Source: Pantoea sp. Cy-639
Lineage (GTDB): Bacteria; Pseudomonadota; Gammaproteobacteria; Pseudomonadales; Pseudomonadaceae
Assembly: GCF_011752525.1 (NCBI RefSeq)
Contig: NZ_VWXI01000007.1
Location: 124,001 to 188,000, forward strand
Reading direction: 5' to 3'
DNA: 64,000 nucleotides
Part shown: positions 17,681 through 27,647 of the stretch, piece after piece
Position numbering within the stretch: position 1 is the first letter of the stretch
Layout: each line of letters opens with the position of its first letter
Translations under genes and position numbers: made by a program
Notes under the pieces: generated by a model
Databases searched by the model: none
What the model was told of the DNA's origin: nothing
What the model saw: only the letters and a program-made list of their open reading frames with translations

Positions 17681-19045
17681 TCAGGCGAGTAGCTGGCGCA
17701 GTACCTCCACAAACGCCGCTGCACTTTCCTCTTCCTGGGCATGCCGCCCCTGGCGCACCACCCATTGGCCGTTGACCATCACATCGCGTACCTGCCGGTC
17801 GCCGCCGGCGAACAGCCAGCGGTTGAGGATGGCGTCGCCGTCGGCCACGGCCAGGTATGGATCCTGTCCGTCCAACACCAGCCAGTCCGCACGTCGGCCG
17901 GCCGCCAGTTCGCCGACCGGTTGCCCCAGTGCCTGGGCACCGCCGCTCAGGGCAGCGTCGTACAGCGTGCGCCCGACCATCGGCTGGTCGGCACGATACA
18001 GCCGGTTGCGGCGCTGGTCGCGCAGGCGCTGGCCGTACTCCAGCCAGCGCAGTTCCTCGACCACGCTCAGTGACACGTGGCTGTCCGAGCCGATCCCCAG
18101 TCGCCCGCCCTGGGCCAGGTAGTCCACGGCCGGGAAGATACCGTCGCCCAGGTTCGCCTCGGTGGTCAGGCACAGGCCGGCCACCGCGCCGCTGCGAGCC
18201 ATGGCGGCGACTTCGTCGGGCTCGGCGTGGGTGGCGTGGACCAGGCACCAGCGCGCGTCCACCTCGGTGTGCTCGTACAGCCATTGCAGCGGGCGGCGAC
18301 CGCTCCAGGCCAGGCAGTCGTCGACCTCCTTCTGCTGTTCGGCAATGTGGATGTGCACCGGACAGGTCGTGTCACTGGCGCCCAGAACCTCGGCGATCTG
18401 TCCTGGAGTGACCGCGCGCAGGGAGTGGAAGCACAAGCCCAGCTGTTGCGCGGGCTGCTGCGCCAGCAGTGGTTGCAGCTGCTGTTGCAGGCGCAGGTAC
18501 TGTTCGGTGCTGTTGATGAAGCGGCGTTGCCCGTCGTTGGGCGCCTGGCCACCGAAGCCCGAGTGGCTGTAGAGCACCGGCAGCAAGGTCAGGCCGATGC
18601 CGCTGGCGGTAGCGGCGGCGCTGATGCGGCGCGACAGCTCGGCCGGGTCGGCGTAGCGCTGGCCGTGCTGGTCGTGGTGCACGTAGTGGAACTCGGCCAC
18701 CGAGGTGTAGCCGGCCTTGAGCATCTCGATGTACAGCTGGCGGGCGATGACCTGCAACTGCCCGGGCGTGATCTGGCCGACCAGGCGGTACATCAGGTCG
18801 CGCCAGGTCCAGAAACTGTCGTTGGGATTGCCGGCCACTTCCGCCAACCCGGCCATGGCTCGTTGGAACGCGTGCGAATGCAGGTTGGGCATGCCCGGCA
18901 GCAGGGGACCGCCCAGGCGTTCGGCGCCCTCGGCACTGGCATCGGTGGTAACCGAGCTCAACCGGCCATCGGCGGCGACCTCCAGGCGGACGTTGCGGGA
19001 CCAGCCCGTGGGCAGCAGGGCGCGTTCGGCGAAGTAGGCGGACAT
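17681..19045 (-). CDS. hutF: Formimidoylglutamate deiminase HutF
   Basis: A 454-aa amidohydrolase removing ammonia from N-formimino-L-glutamate to give N-formylglutamate, step four of the five-step histidine pathway. Metal ligands are visible: MPNLHSHAFQRAM (HxH type), the central CFHSLRAVTP and HIHIAEQQKEVDD His, and the GIGSDSHVSLS Asp. The ATG at 19045 (MSAYFAERALLP) gives the standard length; the longer frame to 19150 runs across the HutC operator. It is divergent from hutC and shares that operator. Confidence 0.95.
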   Translation of the reverse strand: MSAYFAERALLPTGWSRNVRLEVAADGRLSSVTTDASAEGAERLGGPLLPGMPNLHSHAFQRAMAGLAEVAGNPNDSFWTWRDLMYRLVGQITPGQLQVIARQLYIEMLKAGYTSVAEFHYVHHDQHGQRYADPAELSRRISAAATASGIGLTLLPVLYSHSGFGGQAPNDGQRRFINSTEQYLRLQQQLQPLLAQQPAQQLGLCFHSLRAVTPGQIAEVLGASDTTCPVHIHIAEQQKEVDDCLAWSGRRPLQWLYEHTEVDARWCLVHATHAEPDEVAAMARSGAVAGLCLTTEANLGDGIFPAVDYLAQGGRLGIGSDSHVSLSVVEELRWLEYGQRLRDQRRNRLYRADQPMVGRTLYDAALSGGAQALGQPVGELAAGRRADWLVLDGQDPYLAVADGDAILNRWLFAGGDRQVRDVMVNGQWVVRQGRHAQEEESAAAFVEVLRQLLA

Positions 19046-19069
19046 CGAGGCAAATCCTGTTATTGTTAA

Positions 19070-19088
19070 CTTGTATATACATATACAG
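19070..19088. promoter_or_regulatory. HutC operator between hutF and hutC
   Basis: CTTGTATATACATATACAG contains the palindrome TGTATATACA (19072-19081) with an overlapping second TATACA. GntR-family HutC is known to bind TGTA-N2-TACA-type sites and release them on urocanate. The position between the divergent genes allows joint control of hutF and hutCD. Confidence 0.8.
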
Positions 19089-19154
19089 CCGTTTGCCTGC
19101 CGGGTAAACTCCGGCAAGCTACCGCTCACGCCAACCGTACAAGGACTCAACGCC

Positions 19155-19901
19155 GTGCCGACACCTCCTGTCTCCGCGCTGGTTGCCCAGATGGGCGAAG
19201 GGCCGGCGCCGCTCTACGCCCGGGTGAAACAGATGATCATCCAGCAGATCGAGAGCGGCAGCTGGCCGCCCCATCACCGGGTGCCCTCGGAGAGCGAACT
19301 GGTCAGCGAGCTGGGTTTCAGCCGCATGACCATCAACCGTGCCCTGCGCGAGCTGACCGCCGAAGGGCTGCTGATCCGCATGCAGGGTGTCGGCACCTTC
19401 GTTGCCGAACCCAAGAGCCGCTCGGCGCTGTTCGAGGTCAACAACATCGCCGACGAGATCGCCGGCCGTGGTCACCAGCATAGCTGCCAGGTGATCCGCC
19501 TGGCCGAGGAAGCCGCAGGCTCCGAGCGTGCCCTGGCCCTGGACATGCGCGAAGGCCAGCGGGTGTTCCATTCGCTGATCGTGCACTACGAGAATGGCGT
19601 GCCGGTGCAGATCGAGGACCGCTACGTCAATGCCGCCATCGCCCCGGACTACCTCAAGCAGGACTTCACCCGACAGACGCCGTACGCCTACCTGTCGCAG
19701 GTCGCGCCGCTCACCGAGGGCGAGCACGTGGTCGAGGCCATCCTCGCCGAGCCCGAGGAGTGCCGCCTGCTGCAGATCGAGCGCGGCGAGCCGTGTCTGC
19801 TGATCCGTCGCCGTACCTGGTCCGGCCGCCAGCCGGTGACTGCCGCGCGGCTGATCCACCCCGGTTCCCGTCATCGCCTGGAAGGACGATTCAGTAAATG
19901 A
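19155..19901 (+). CDS. hutC: Histidine utilisation repressor HutC
   Basis: A 248-aa GntR/HutC-family repressor. The N-terminal winged helix (about 15-85) includes PLYARVKQMIIQQIESG and VPSESELVSELGFSRMTINRALRELTAEGLL; the C-terminal UTRA domain binds the inducer urocanate. The GTG at 19155 is preceded by AAGGA and starts VPTPPVSALVAQMG, giving the usual length; the upstream codon at 19071 lies inside the operator. It overlaps hutD by 4 bases. Confidence 0.95.
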   Translation: MPTPPVSALVAQMGEGPAPLYARVKQMIIQQIESGSWPPHHRVPSESELVSELGFSRMTINRALRELTAEGLLIRMQGVGTFVAEPKSRSALFEVNNIADEIAGRGHQHSCQVIRLAEEAAGSERALALDMREGQRVFHSLIVHYENGVPVQIEDRYVNAAIAPDYLKQDFTRQTPYAYLSQVAPLTEGEHVVEAILAEPEECRLLQIERGEPCLLIRRRTWSGRQPVTAARLIHPGSRHRLEGRFSK

Positions 19902-20470
19902 GCCAGTTGCAGTTGTTGCGCGCCCACGACTATCCGCGCATGCCCTGGAAGAACGGTGGTGGTTTCACCGAAGAGATCACCCGCGACGCCGGTGATGGCC
20001 TGGACGGTTTCGGCTGGCGCCTGTCGATCGCCGATATCGAGGAGTCCGGTGGCTTTTCCAGCTTTGCCGGTTATCAGCGCATCATCACCGTGCTCCAGGG
20101 CGACGGCATGCGTCTGCTGGTCGATGGCCAGGCCACTCGACCGCTGCTACCGTTCGATGCGTTCGCCTTCAGTGGCGAGAGCCAGGTCAGTTGCAAGCTG
20201 CTGGGCGCAGCGATCCGCGACTTCAACCTGATCTATGCGCCACAGCGCTATCGGGCGCGGTTGCAGTGGTTCGACGGTAGCAGCCGGCTGTTCAGTTCGG
20301 CGTCGACGGTGCTGCTGTTCGCGGCGAGCAACCATGTCGAGGTTCGCGGGGCATGGCCGGGCGTGAAGCAGCTGGGGTTGTACGACTGCCTGCAGATCGA
20401 GAATGGTGGCCAGGTTCAGGAGTTGGACGTGCAAGGGCGATTCTGCCTGATCGAACTGACACCAACCTGA
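19898..20470 (+). CDS. hutD: HutD/Ves family protein
   Basis: A 190-aa bicupin of the HutD/Ves family. The N-terminal DYPRMPWKNGGGFTEEI motif and FGWRLSIADIEESGGFSSFAGYQRIITVLQG are characteristic. It is not a pathway enzyme. Work in P. fluorescens suggests HutD acts as a governor limiting hut operon expression, perhaps by binding formylglutamate. Translation is coupled to hutC by the ATGA overlap, keeping the regulator pair together. Confidence 0.9.
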   Translation: MSQLQLLRAHDYPRMPWKNGGGFTEEITRDAGDGLDGFGWRLSIADIEESGGFSSFAGYQRIITVLQGDGMRLLVDGQATRPLLPFDAFAFSGESQVSCKLLGAAIRDFNLIYAPQRYRARLQWFDGSSRLFSSASTVLLFAASNHVEVRGAWPGVKQLGLYDCLQIENGGQVQELDVQGRFCLIELTPT

Positions 20471-20485
20471 TTCCGTCGCCAGTAC

Positions 20486-20550
20486 ATCGCGGGGCAAGCC
20501 TGCTCCCACGCCAAGCTTCGTTGGTCGTGGGGGTGGGCTTGCCCCGCGAT
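20486..20550. repeat. REPIN between hutD and hutU
   Basis: ATCGCGGGGCAAGCC (20486-20500) and GGCTTGCCCCGCGAT (20536-20550) are perfect 15-base inverted arms. The element likely ends the hutCD transcript before the hutU promoter. Confidence 0.85.
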
Positions 20551-20590
20551 GCGTTTCGGAGGAGTGGTCGGTCTTTTTTGGTTGCCTATG

Positions 20591-20624
20591 CTTGTACATA
20601 CAAGTAAAGGTGTGTTTGTATAGT
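20591..20624 (+). promoter_or_regulatory. HutC operator and promoter region of hutU
   Basis: CTTGTACATACAAG (20591-20604) is a palindrome of the same TGTA-N2-TACA type as the hutF-hutC site. A TATAGT box at 20619-20624 is a possible -10, so HutC would cover the -35 region. Transcription of hutU-H-T-I-G would be relieved by urocanate. No convincing -24/-12 motif was found here. Confidence 0.75.
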
Positions 20625-20670
20625 CGCCACGACACATACATGCCGTCGGACGACCGCAGAGGACATCCCC

Positions 20671-22344
20671 GTGACTGACAACAACAAATACCGTGACGTA
20701 GAAATCCGTGCCCCGCGTGGCAACAAGCTGACCGCCAAGAGCTGGCTGACCGAAGCGCCGCTGCGCATGCTGATGAACAACCTCGACCCGCAGGTCGCCG
20801 AGAACCCCAAGGAACTGGTGGTGTACGGCGGCATCGGCCGTGCCGCGCGCAACTGGGAGTGCTACGACAAGATCGTCGAGACCCTGACCCGCCTGGAAGA
20901 CGACGAGACCCTGCTGGTGCAGTCGGGCAAGCCGGTTGGCGTGTTCAAGACCCACAGCAACGCTCCGCGGGTACTGATCGCCAACTCCAACCTGGTGCCG
21001 CACTGGGCAAACTGGGAGCACTTCAACGAACTGGATGCCAAAGGCCTGGCCATGTACGGCCAGATGACCGCCGGCAGCTGGATCTACATCGGTAGCCAGG
21101 GCATCGTCCAGGGCACCTACGAAACCTTCGTCGAGGCCGGGCGCCAGCACTACAACGGCAGCCTGAAAGGCAAGTGGGTACTGACCGCCGGCCTGGGCGG
21201 CATGGGCGGTGCCCAGCCTCTGGCCGCGACCTTGGCCGGCGCCTGCTCGCTGAACATCGAGTGCCAGCAGAGCCGCATCGACTTCCGCCTGGAAACCCGC
21301 TACGTCGACGAGCAGGCCAAGGACCTCGATGACGCCCTGGCGCGTATCGCCAAGTACACCGCCGAAGGCAAGGCCATCTCCATCGCCCTGCATGGCAACG
21401 CCGCCGAGATCCTCCCGGAACTGGTCAAGCGCGGCGTGCGCCCGGACATGGTCACCGACCAGACCAGTGCCCACGATCCGCTCAACGGCTACCTGCCAGC
21501 CGGCTGGACCTGGGAGCAGTACCGCGACCGCGCGCAGACCGATCCGGCCGCAGTGGTCAAGGCCGCCAAGCAGTCGATGGCCGTGCACGTTCAGGCCATG
21601 CTCGATTTCCAGAAGCAGGGCATTCCGACCTTCGACTATGGCAACAACATCCGCCAGATGGCCAAGGAAGAGGGCGTGGCCAATGCCTTCGACTTCCCGG
21701 GCTTCGTCCCGGCCTACATCCGTCCGCTGTTCTGCCGGGGTGTCGGTCCGTTCCGCTGGGCCGCGCTGTCGGGCGACGCCGAGGACATCTACAAGACCGA
21801 CGCCAAGGTCAAGGAGCTGATCCCGGACGACGCCCACCTGCACCGCTGGCTGGACATGGCGCGCGAGCGCATCAGCTTCCAGGGCCTGCCGGCGCGTATC
21901 TGCTGGGTTGGCCTGGGCCTGCGCGCCAAGCTGGGCCTGGCGTTCAACGAGATGGTCCGCAGCGGCGAGCTGTCGGCACCGGTGGTGATCGGCCGCGACC
22001 ACCTGGACTCCGGCTCGGTGTCCAGCCCCAACCGCGAGACCGAAGCCATGCGCGACGGCTCCGATGCAGTCTCCGACTGGCCGCTGCTCAACGCCTTGCT
22101 CAACACCGCGGGCGGCGCCACCTGGGTTTCGCTGCACCACGGCGGCGGCGTGGGCATGGGCTTCTCCCAGCATTCGGGCATGGTCATCGTCTGTGACGGT
22201 ACCGACGAGGCGGCGGCGCGGATTGCCCGCGTGCTGACCAACGACCCAGGCACCGGCGTGATGCGCCACGCCGACGCCGGCTACCAGATCGCCATCGACT
22301 GCGCCAAGGAGCAGGGCCTGGACCTGCCGATGATCACCGGCTGA
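20671..22344 (+). CDS. hutU: Urocanate hydratase (urocanase)
   Basis: A 557-aa NAD+-dependent enzyme converting urocanate to imidazolonepropionate, step two of histidine breakdown. Seen: the Rossmann NAD site [14 protein letters not shown], the conserved [20 protein letters not shown] segment, [15 protein letters not shown], and the C-terminal [13 protein letters not shown]. Length is normal. The GTG start begins [17 protein letters not shown]. It is the first gene of the hutUHTIG transcript, controlled by the HutC site upstream. Confidence 0.97.
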   Translation: MTDNNKYRDVEIRAPRGNKLTAKSWLTEAPLRMLMNNLDPQVAENPKELVVYGGIGRAARNWECYDKIVETLTRLEDDETLLVQSGKPVGVFKTHSNAPRVLIANSNLVPHWANWEHFNELDAKGLAMYGQMTAGSWIYIGSQGIVQGTYETFVEAGRQHYNGSLKGKWVLTAGLGGMGGAQPLAATLAGACSLNIECQQSRIDFRLETRYVDEQAKDLDDALARIAKYTAEGKAISIALHGNAAEILPELVKRGVRPDMVTDQTSAHDPLNGYLPAGWTWEQYRDRAQTDPAAVVKAAKQSMAVHVQAMLDFQKQGIPTFDYGNNIRQMAKEEGVANAFDFPGFVPAYIRPLFCRGVGPFRWAALSGDAEDIYKTDAKVKELIPDDAHLHRWLDMARERISFQGLPARICWVGLGLRAKLGLAFNEMVRSGELSAPVVIGRDHLDSGSVSSPNRETEAMRDGSDAVSDWPLLNALLNTAGGATWVSLHHGGGVGMGFSQHSGMVIVCDGTDEAAARIARVLTNDPGTGVMRHADAGYQIAIDCAKEQGLDLPMITG

Positions 22345-22394
22345 TCGCCGCGTTTTGGATCGCACCCTGCACGGGTGATACTGAACAACAAGAA

Positions 22395-22410
22395 GGGGGC
22401 CATGGCCCCC
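22395..22410 (+). promoter_or_regulatory. Perfect 16-base palindrome in the hutU-hutH gap
   Basis: GGGGGCCATGGCCCCC is a perfect palindrome 51 bases past the hutU stop and 20 bases before the hutH start. There is no T tail, so it is not a classical terminator; it may stabilise or separate the hutU and hutH parts of one mRNA. Confidence 0.5.
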
Positions 22411-22429
22411 AAGCGATTGGAGTAGCGAA

Positions 22430-23962
22430 GTGACCGAACTCACCCTCAAGCCTGGCACCCTGACCCTGGCCCAGCTGCGCGCGATTCATGCCGCGCCCGT
22501 GCGCCTGCAACTGGATGCCAGCGCTGCACCGGCCATCGACGCCAGCGTCGCCTGCGTCGAGCAGATCATCGCCGAAGACCGCACCGCGTACGGCATCAAT
22601 ACCGGCTTCGGCCTGCTGGCCTCGACCCGCATCGCCAGCCACGACCTCGAGAACCTGCAGCGCTCGCTGGTGCTGTCCCACGCCGCCGGTATCGGCGCGC
22701 CGCTGGACGACGACCTGGTACGGCTGATCATGGTGCTCAAGATCAACAGCCTCAGCCGTGGCTTCTCCGGTATCCGCCGCAAAGTCATCGATGCGCTGAT
22801 CGCCCTGGTCAACGCCGAAGTCTATCCGCACATTCCGCTCAAGGGCTCGGTCGGTGCCTCCGGCGACCTGGCACCGCTGGCGCACATGTCGCTGGTGCTG
22901 CTGGGCGAGGGCAAGGCCCGCTACAAGGGCCAGTGGCTGTCGGCCACCGAGGCCCTGGCGGTCGCCGGCCTTGAACCGCTGACCCTGGCCGCCAAGGAGG
23001 GCCTGGCCCTGCTCAACGGGACCCAGGCCTCCACTGCCTACGCCCTGCGCGGCCTGTTCCAGGCCGAGGACCTGTACGCCGCGGCGATCGCCTGTGGCGG
23101 TCTGAGCGTCGAGGCGGCACTGGGCTCGCGTTCGCCGTTCGATGCACGCATCCACGCTGTGCGTGGCCAGCGCGGCCAGATCGACACCGCTGCCTGCTTC
23201 CGCGACCTGTTGGGCGATTCCAGCGAAGTCTCGCTGTCGCACAAGAACTGCGACAAGGTCCAGGACCCGTACTCGCTGCGCTGCCAGCCACAGGTCATGG
23301 GTGCCTGCCTGACCCAGATCCGCCAGGCCGCCGAGGTGCTGGGCATCGAGGCCAACGCCGTGTCGGACAACCCATTGGTGTTCGCCGCCGAAGGCGATGT
23401 GATCTCCGGCGGCAACTTCCACGCCGAGCCGGTGGCCATGGCCGCTGACAACATCGCCCTGGCCATTGCCGAGATCGGCTCGCTGAGCGAGCGCCGCATC
23501 TCGCTGATGATGGACAAGCACATGTCCCAACTGCCGCCATTCCTGGTGGAAAACGGCGGGGTCAACTCGGGCTTCATGATCGCCCAGGTCACCGCCGCCG
23601 CGCTGGCCAGCGAGAACAAGGCGCTGTCGCATCCGCACAGTGTCGACAGCCTGCCGACCTCGGCCAACCAGGAAGACCACGTGTCGATGGCTCCGGCTGC
23701 CGGCAAGCGTCTGTGGGAAATGGCCGAAAACACCCGTGGCGTGCTGGCCATCGAATGGCTGGGCGCCTGCCAGGGCCTGGACCTGCGCAAAGGGCTGAAG
23801 ACCTCGGTCAAGCTCGAGCAGGCGCGTCAGGCGCTGCGCCGCGAGGTGCCGCACTATGACCGCGACCGTTTCTTCGCCCCGGATATCGAGGCGGCTGCCG
23901 CGCTGCTGGCCAAGGGTACCCTGACCGGCTTGCTGCCGACGGGCGTGCTGCCAAGCCTGTAA
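22430..23962 (+). CDS. hutH: Histidine ammonia-lyase (histidase)
   Basis: A 510-aa enzyme that deaminates histidine to urocanate, step one of the pathway. The catalytic MIO cofactor forms from the Ala-Ser-Gly at residues 143-145 in [15 protein letters not shown]. Other landmarks are [11 protein letters not shown] near the N-terminus, NGTQASTAY, and [20 protein letters not shown]. The GTG at 22430 follows GGAG with seven bases of spacing, giving [12 protein letters not shown]. Its product urocanate is both the substrate of HutU and the HutC inducer. Confidence 0.97.
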   Translation: MTELTLKPGTLTLAQLRAIHAAPVRLQLDASAAPAIDASVACVEQIIAEDRTAYGINTGFGLLASTRIASHDLENLQRSLVLSHAAGIGAPLDDDLVRLIMVLKINSLSRGFSGIRRKVIDALIALVNAEVYPHIPLKGSVGASGDLAPLAHMSLVLLGEGKARYKGQWLSATEALAVAGLEPLTLAAKEGLALLNGTQASTAYALRGLFQAEDLYAAAIACGGLSVEAALGSRSPFDARIHAVRGQRGQIDTAACFRDLLGDSSEVSLSHKNCDKVQDPYSLRCQPQVMGACLTQIRQAAEVLGIEANAVSDNPLVFAAEGDVISGGNFHAEPVAMAADNIALAIAEIGSLSERRISLMMDKHMSQLPPFLVENGGVNSGFMIAQVTAAALASENKALSHPHSVDSLPTSANQEDHVSMAPAAGKRLWEMAENTRGVLAIEWLGACQGLDLRKGLKTSVKLEQARQALRREVPHYDRDRFFAPDIEAAAALLAKGTLTGLLPTGVLPSL

Positions 23963-23967
23963 TACCC

Positions 23968-24101
23968 CAGGGGCCGCCTTGCGGCCCATTCGCGGACAAG
24001 CCCGCGCCTACGAAAAAGCTATCGCGCCCACCCTGTATCGCGTTCAAATGTCGCGGTCATGTGGCGTAGACACGTAGGCGCGGGCTTGCCCGCGAACGGC
24101 T
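23968..24101. repeat. REP pair between hutH and hutT
   Basis: TTCGCGGACAAGCCCGCGCCTACG (from 23989) and CGTAGGCGCGGGCTTGCCCGCGAA (to about 24100) are inverted arms about 60 bases apart. They may reduce readthrough into the transporter genes. Confidence 0.75.
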
Positions 24102-24153
24102 GCAACCCAGCCCCTTCGATCTCACGACCACAAGAACAATTTAAGGACGTGAC

Positions 24154-25557
24154 ATGCAACAAGCTCAAGGTCTCAAGCGCGGGCTATCGGCCCGTCATAT
24201 CCGTTTCATGGCGCTCGGTTCGGCAATCGGTACCGGGCTGTTCTATGGCTCCGCCTCGGCCATCCAGATGGCAGGCCCCGCCGTGCTGCTGGCCTACCTG
24301 ATCGGTGGCGCGGCGGTGTACATGGTGATGCGCGCCCTCGGCGAGATGGCCGTGCACAACCCGGTGGCCGGCTCCTTCGGTCACTACGCCAGCACCTGGC
24401 TCGGCCCCATGGCCGGCTTCATTCTCGGCTGGACCTATGCCTTCGAGATGGTGATAGTCGCCATTGCCGACGTCACCGCCTTCGGTATCTACATGGGCTT
24501 CTGGTTCCCCGAGGTCGCCCGCTGGATCTGGGTGCTGGGCATCGTGTTCCTGATCGGCGGCCTGAACCTGTGCAACGTCAAGGTGTTCGGCGAGATGGAA
24601 TTCTGGCTGTCGCTGCTCAAGGTCGGCGCCATCGTCGCGATGATCCTTGCCGGCCTCGGCATCATGGCCTTCGGTTTCAGCCAGGTGGGCGCCGAGCACG
24701 CGGTGGGGATCAGCAACCTGCTCGACCATGGCGGCTTCATGCCCAATGGCATCGGTGGCGTGATTGCCTCGTTCGCGGTGGTGATGTTCGCCTTTGGCGG
24801 AATCGAGATCATCGGTGTGACCGCTGGTGAGGCCAAGGATCCGCAGCGGGTCATTCCCAAGGCGATCAACGCCGTGCCGCTGCGCATCCTGCTGTTCTAC
24901 GTGCTCACCCTGTTCGTGCTGATGTGCCTGTACCCCTGGCCGCAGATCGGCAGCCAGGGCAGTCCGTTCGTGCAGATCTTCAGCAACCTCGGCATCGGCT
25001 CCGCGGCGGCGGTGCTCAATATCGTGGTGATCTCGGCCGCGGTATCGGCGATCAACAGCGATATCTTCGGTGCCGGCCGCATGATGTACGGCCTGGCCCA
25101 GCACGGGCAGGCGCCCAAGGGCTTCGGCAAGCTGTCCAGGCACGGCGTGCCGTGGCTGACCGTGGTGGTGATGGGCGTGGCGCTGCTGGTCGGCGTGGTG
25201 CTCAACTACCTGATCCCGGAAGACGTGTTCCTGCTGATTGCCTCGATCGCCACCTTCGCCACGGTGTGGGTCTGGCTGATGATCCTCGTCACCCAGGTCG
25301 CCATGCGTCGGCGCATGAGCCGCGAAGAGGTGGCGCAACTGAAGTTCCCCGTGCCGTTCTGGCCTTATGGGCCGGCCATGGCCATCGCATTCATGCTGTT
25401 CATCTTCGGTGTGCTCGGCTACTTCCCTGACACCCAGGCGGCATTGATCGTCGGCGTGGTCTGGGTGGTGTTCCTGGTGGCGTCCTACCTGCTGTGGTGC
25501 AAGCCGCGCGCAGGCAATGGCGAGCCAGTGCGCGCGCCTGCCGAGCTGCACCGCTGA
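24154..25557 (+). CDS. hutT: Histidine permease HutT (amino-acid/proton symporter)
   Basis: A 467-aa inner-membrane transporter of the amino acid-polyamine-organocation superfamily, AAT group. About twelve membrane segments are visible. The TM1 signature [25 protein letters not shown] and the later [25 protein letters not shown] are hallmarks of the group. Specificity for histidine is inferred from its place inside the hut operon between hutH and hutI; sequence alone would also fit a ProY-like permease. Confidence 0.88.
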   Translation: MQQAQGLKRGLSARHIRFMALGSAIGTGLFYGSASAIQMAGPAVLLAYLIGGAAVYMVMRALGEMAVHNPVAGSFGHYASTWLGPMAGFILGWTYAFEMVIVAIADVTAFGIYMGFWFPEVARWIWVLGIVFLIGGLNLCNVKVFGEMEFWLSLLKVGAIVAMILAGLGIMAFGFSQVGAEHAVGISNLLDHGGFMPNGIGGVIASFAVVMFAFGGIEIIGVTAGEAKDPQRVIPKAINAVPLRILLFYVLTLFVLMCLYPWPQIGSQGSPFVQIFSNLGIGSAAAVLNIVVISAAVSAINSDIFGAGRMMYGLAQHGQAPKGFGKLSRHGVPWLTVVVMGVALLVGVVLNYLIPEDVFLLIASIATFATVWVWLMILVTQVAMRRRMSREEVAQLKFPVPFWPYGPAMAIAFMLFIFGVLGYFPDTQAALIVGVVWVVFLVASYLLWCKPRAGNGEPVRAPAELHR

Positions 25558-25574
25558 AAAACAAGGAGAGCCTG

Positions 25575-26780
25575 ATGAGAACCCTCTGGCAGCACTGTCA
25601 CGCGGCGACCATGGCCGAAGGCCGCTACTCGATCATCGAGGATGCGGCCATCGTTACCTGCGACGGGCGGATCGAATGGATCGGTCCGCGCGGCCAACTG
25701 CCGGCACTTGCGAGCGGACATACGGTGGACCTGGGCGGTGCCTGGGTCACGCCGGGGCTGATCGACTGCCACACCCACGCGGTGTTCGGCGGCAACCGCA
25801 GCGGCGAGTTCGAGCAGCGCCTGCAGGGCGTGAGCTATGCCGAGATCGCCGCCCAGGGCGGCGGTATTGCCAGCACGGTGCGGGCCACCCGCGCGGCCAG
25901 CGAGGACGAGCTGTTCGCCAGTGCCCGGCAACGCGTCCTGGCGTTGATGCGCGATGGCGTGACCACCCTCGAGATCAAGTCCGGCTATGGGCTGGACCTG
26001 ATCAACGAGCGCAAGATGCTGCGTGTGGCGCGGCGCCTGGGCGAGACCCTGCCGTTGTCGGTGCGCGCAACCTGCCTGGCTGCCCACGCGCTGCCGCCGG
26101 AGTATGCCGGCCGGGCGGACGACTACATCGCCCACATCTGCGACGAGATGCTCCCGGCGCTGGCTGCCGAGGGGCTGGTGGACGCAGTGGATGCGTTCTG
26201 CGAGCACCTGGCGTTCTCCCCCGCCCAGGTCGAGCGCCTGTTCATCAAGGCGCGCGAGCTGGGCCTGCCGGTCAAGTTACACGCCGAGCAGCTGTCGTCG
26301 CTGCACGGTTCGAGCCTGGCGGCGCGTTACCAGGCGCTGTCGGCCGATCACCTGGAGTTCATGACCGAAGAGGATGCCATCGCCATGGCTGAGGCCGGCA
26401 CTGTCGCCGTGCTGCTGCCAGGCGCGTTCTACTTCCTGCGCGAGACCCAGTTGCCACCGATGGATGCCCTGCGTCGACATGGCGTGAAGATCGCCCTGGC
26501 CAGTGACCTGAACCCTGGCACCTCGCCAGGCCTGTCGCTGCGATTGATGTTGAACATGGGCTGCACTTGTTTCCGGATGACCCCGGAAGAGGCCCTGGCC
26601 GGCGTCACTGTGCATGCCGCCACGGCACTGGGGCTGGGTGACAGCCATGGGTCGCTGGAGGTGGGCAAGGTCGCCGACTTCGTCGCCTGGCAGATCGAGC
26701 GTCCGGCCGACTTGTCCTACTGGCTCGGCGGCGACCTGCCCAAGCGCGTGGTGCGTCTGGGTCATGAACTTTCCAACTGA
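25575..26780 (+). CDS. hutI: Imidazolonepropionase
   Basis: A 401-aa metal-dependent amidohydrolase opening the imidazolone ring to N-formimino-L-glutamate, step three. Metal ligands lie in [15 protein letters not shown] (HxH), the middle KLHAEQLSS His and [11 protein letters not shown]sp. The ATG at 25575 after AAGGAGAG gives the standard start [13 protein letters not shown]; upstream in-frame codons fall inside hutT. It is followed 10 bases later by hutG. Confidence 0.97.
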   Translation: MRTLWQHCHAATMAEGRYSIIEDAAIVTCDGRIEWIGPRGQLPALASGHTVDLGGAWVTPGLIDCHTHAVFGGNRSGEFEQRLQGVSYAEIAAQGGGIASTVRATRAASEDELFASARQRVLALMRDGVTTLEIKSGYGLDLINERKMLRVARRLGETLPLSVRATCLAAHALPPEYAGRADDYIAHICDEMLPALAAEGLVDAVDAFCEHLAFSPAQVERLFIKARELGLPVKLHAEQLSSLHGSSLAARYQALSADHLEFMTEEDAIAMAEAGTVAVLLPGAFYFLRETQLPPMDALRRHGVKIALASDLNPGTSPGLSLRLMLNMGCTCFRMTPEEALAGVTVHAATALGLGDSHGSLEVGKVADFVAWQIERPADLSYWLGGDLPKRVVRLGHELSN

Positions 26781-26790
26781 GCGAGGCGAC

Positions 26791-27594
26791 ATGGACAAGG
26801 TATTGAGTTTCCACCAGGGCCGCCTGCCGCTGTTGATCAGCATGCCCCACGCCGGGCTTGGCCTGAGCGATGCCGTGCGCGATGGCCTGGTCGAGCCGGC
26901 ATGTAGCCTGCCGGACACCGACTGGCATATCCCGCGGTTGTACGATTTCGCGCGTGAGCTGGGTGCCAGCGTGGTGGCGGCGGAGTATTCGCGGTTCGTC
27001 ATCGACCTGAACCGCCCGGATGACGACAAGCCGTTGTATGCCGGCGCCACCACTGGTCTGTACCCGGCCACATTGTTCGATGGCGAGCCGTTGTTCAAGG
27101 AAGGCCAGGAGCCGTCCGCTGCCGAGCGGGCAATGTATCTGGAGCAGATCTGGCGCCCCTACCACGACACGATTCGTCGTGAGCTGGCACGCCTGCGTGC
27201 TCAGTTCGGCTATGCACTGCTGTGGGATGCCCATTCGATCCGCTCGCTGATCCCGCACCTGTTCGACGGCAAGCTGCCGGACTTCAATCTGGGTACCTTC
27301 AACGGCGCCAGTTGCGATCTCCAGTTGGCTGAACGGTTGCAAGACGTGTGTGCCGGGTTCGGACAGTACAGTCATGTGCTCAATGGCCGTTTCAAGGGCG
27401 GGCACATTACCCGGCACTATGGTGACCCGGCCAACGACATTCATGCGGTGCAACTGGAGCTGGCGCAGAGTACCTACATGAACGAAGTGGAGCCGTTCGC
27501 CTACCGCGAGGACCTGGCGCAGCCGACCCAGGTGGTCTTGCGGCGCTTGCTGGAGACGCTGTTGGCCTGGGGGCGCGAGCGCTACGGACGTTAG
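26791..27594 (+). CDS. hutG: N-formylglutamate amidohydrolase
   Basis: A 267-aa enzyme hydrolysing N-formylglutamate to glutamate and formate, the last step of the HutF branch. Family segments include LLISMPHAGLGL, FVIDLNRPDDD, LLWDAHSIRS and the C-terminal GGHITRHYGDPANDIHAVQLEL with likely metal-binding His. The ATG at 26791 follows GAGGCGAC and is 10 bases after hutI. The hutF+hutG combination releases ammonia and formate rather than formamide. Confidence 0.95.
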   Translation: MDKVLSFHQGRLPLLISMPHAGLGLSDAVRDGLVEPACSLPDTDWHIPRLYDFARELGASVVAAEYSRFVIDLNRPDDDKPLYAGATTGLYPATLFDGEPLFKEGQEPSAAERAMYLEQIWRPYHDTIRRELARLRAQFGYALLWDAHSIRSLIPHLFDGKLPDFNLGTFNGASCDLQLAERLQDVCAGFGQYSHVLNGRFKGGHITRHYGDPANDIHAVQLELAQSTYMNEVEPFAYREDLAQPTQVVLRRLLETLLAWGRERYGR

Positions 27595-27647
27595 GCCGGC
27601 GTGATTGCCGGGTGGGGGGCGCTGCGCACCCCATCGCTGGCTTCGCC

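Noticed and set aside
20560..20670. Sigma54 promoter for hutU, expected from CbrB-dependent hut control in some pseudomonads
   Set aside because: Several GG and TTGC blocks occur, but none with the required 10-base spacing.
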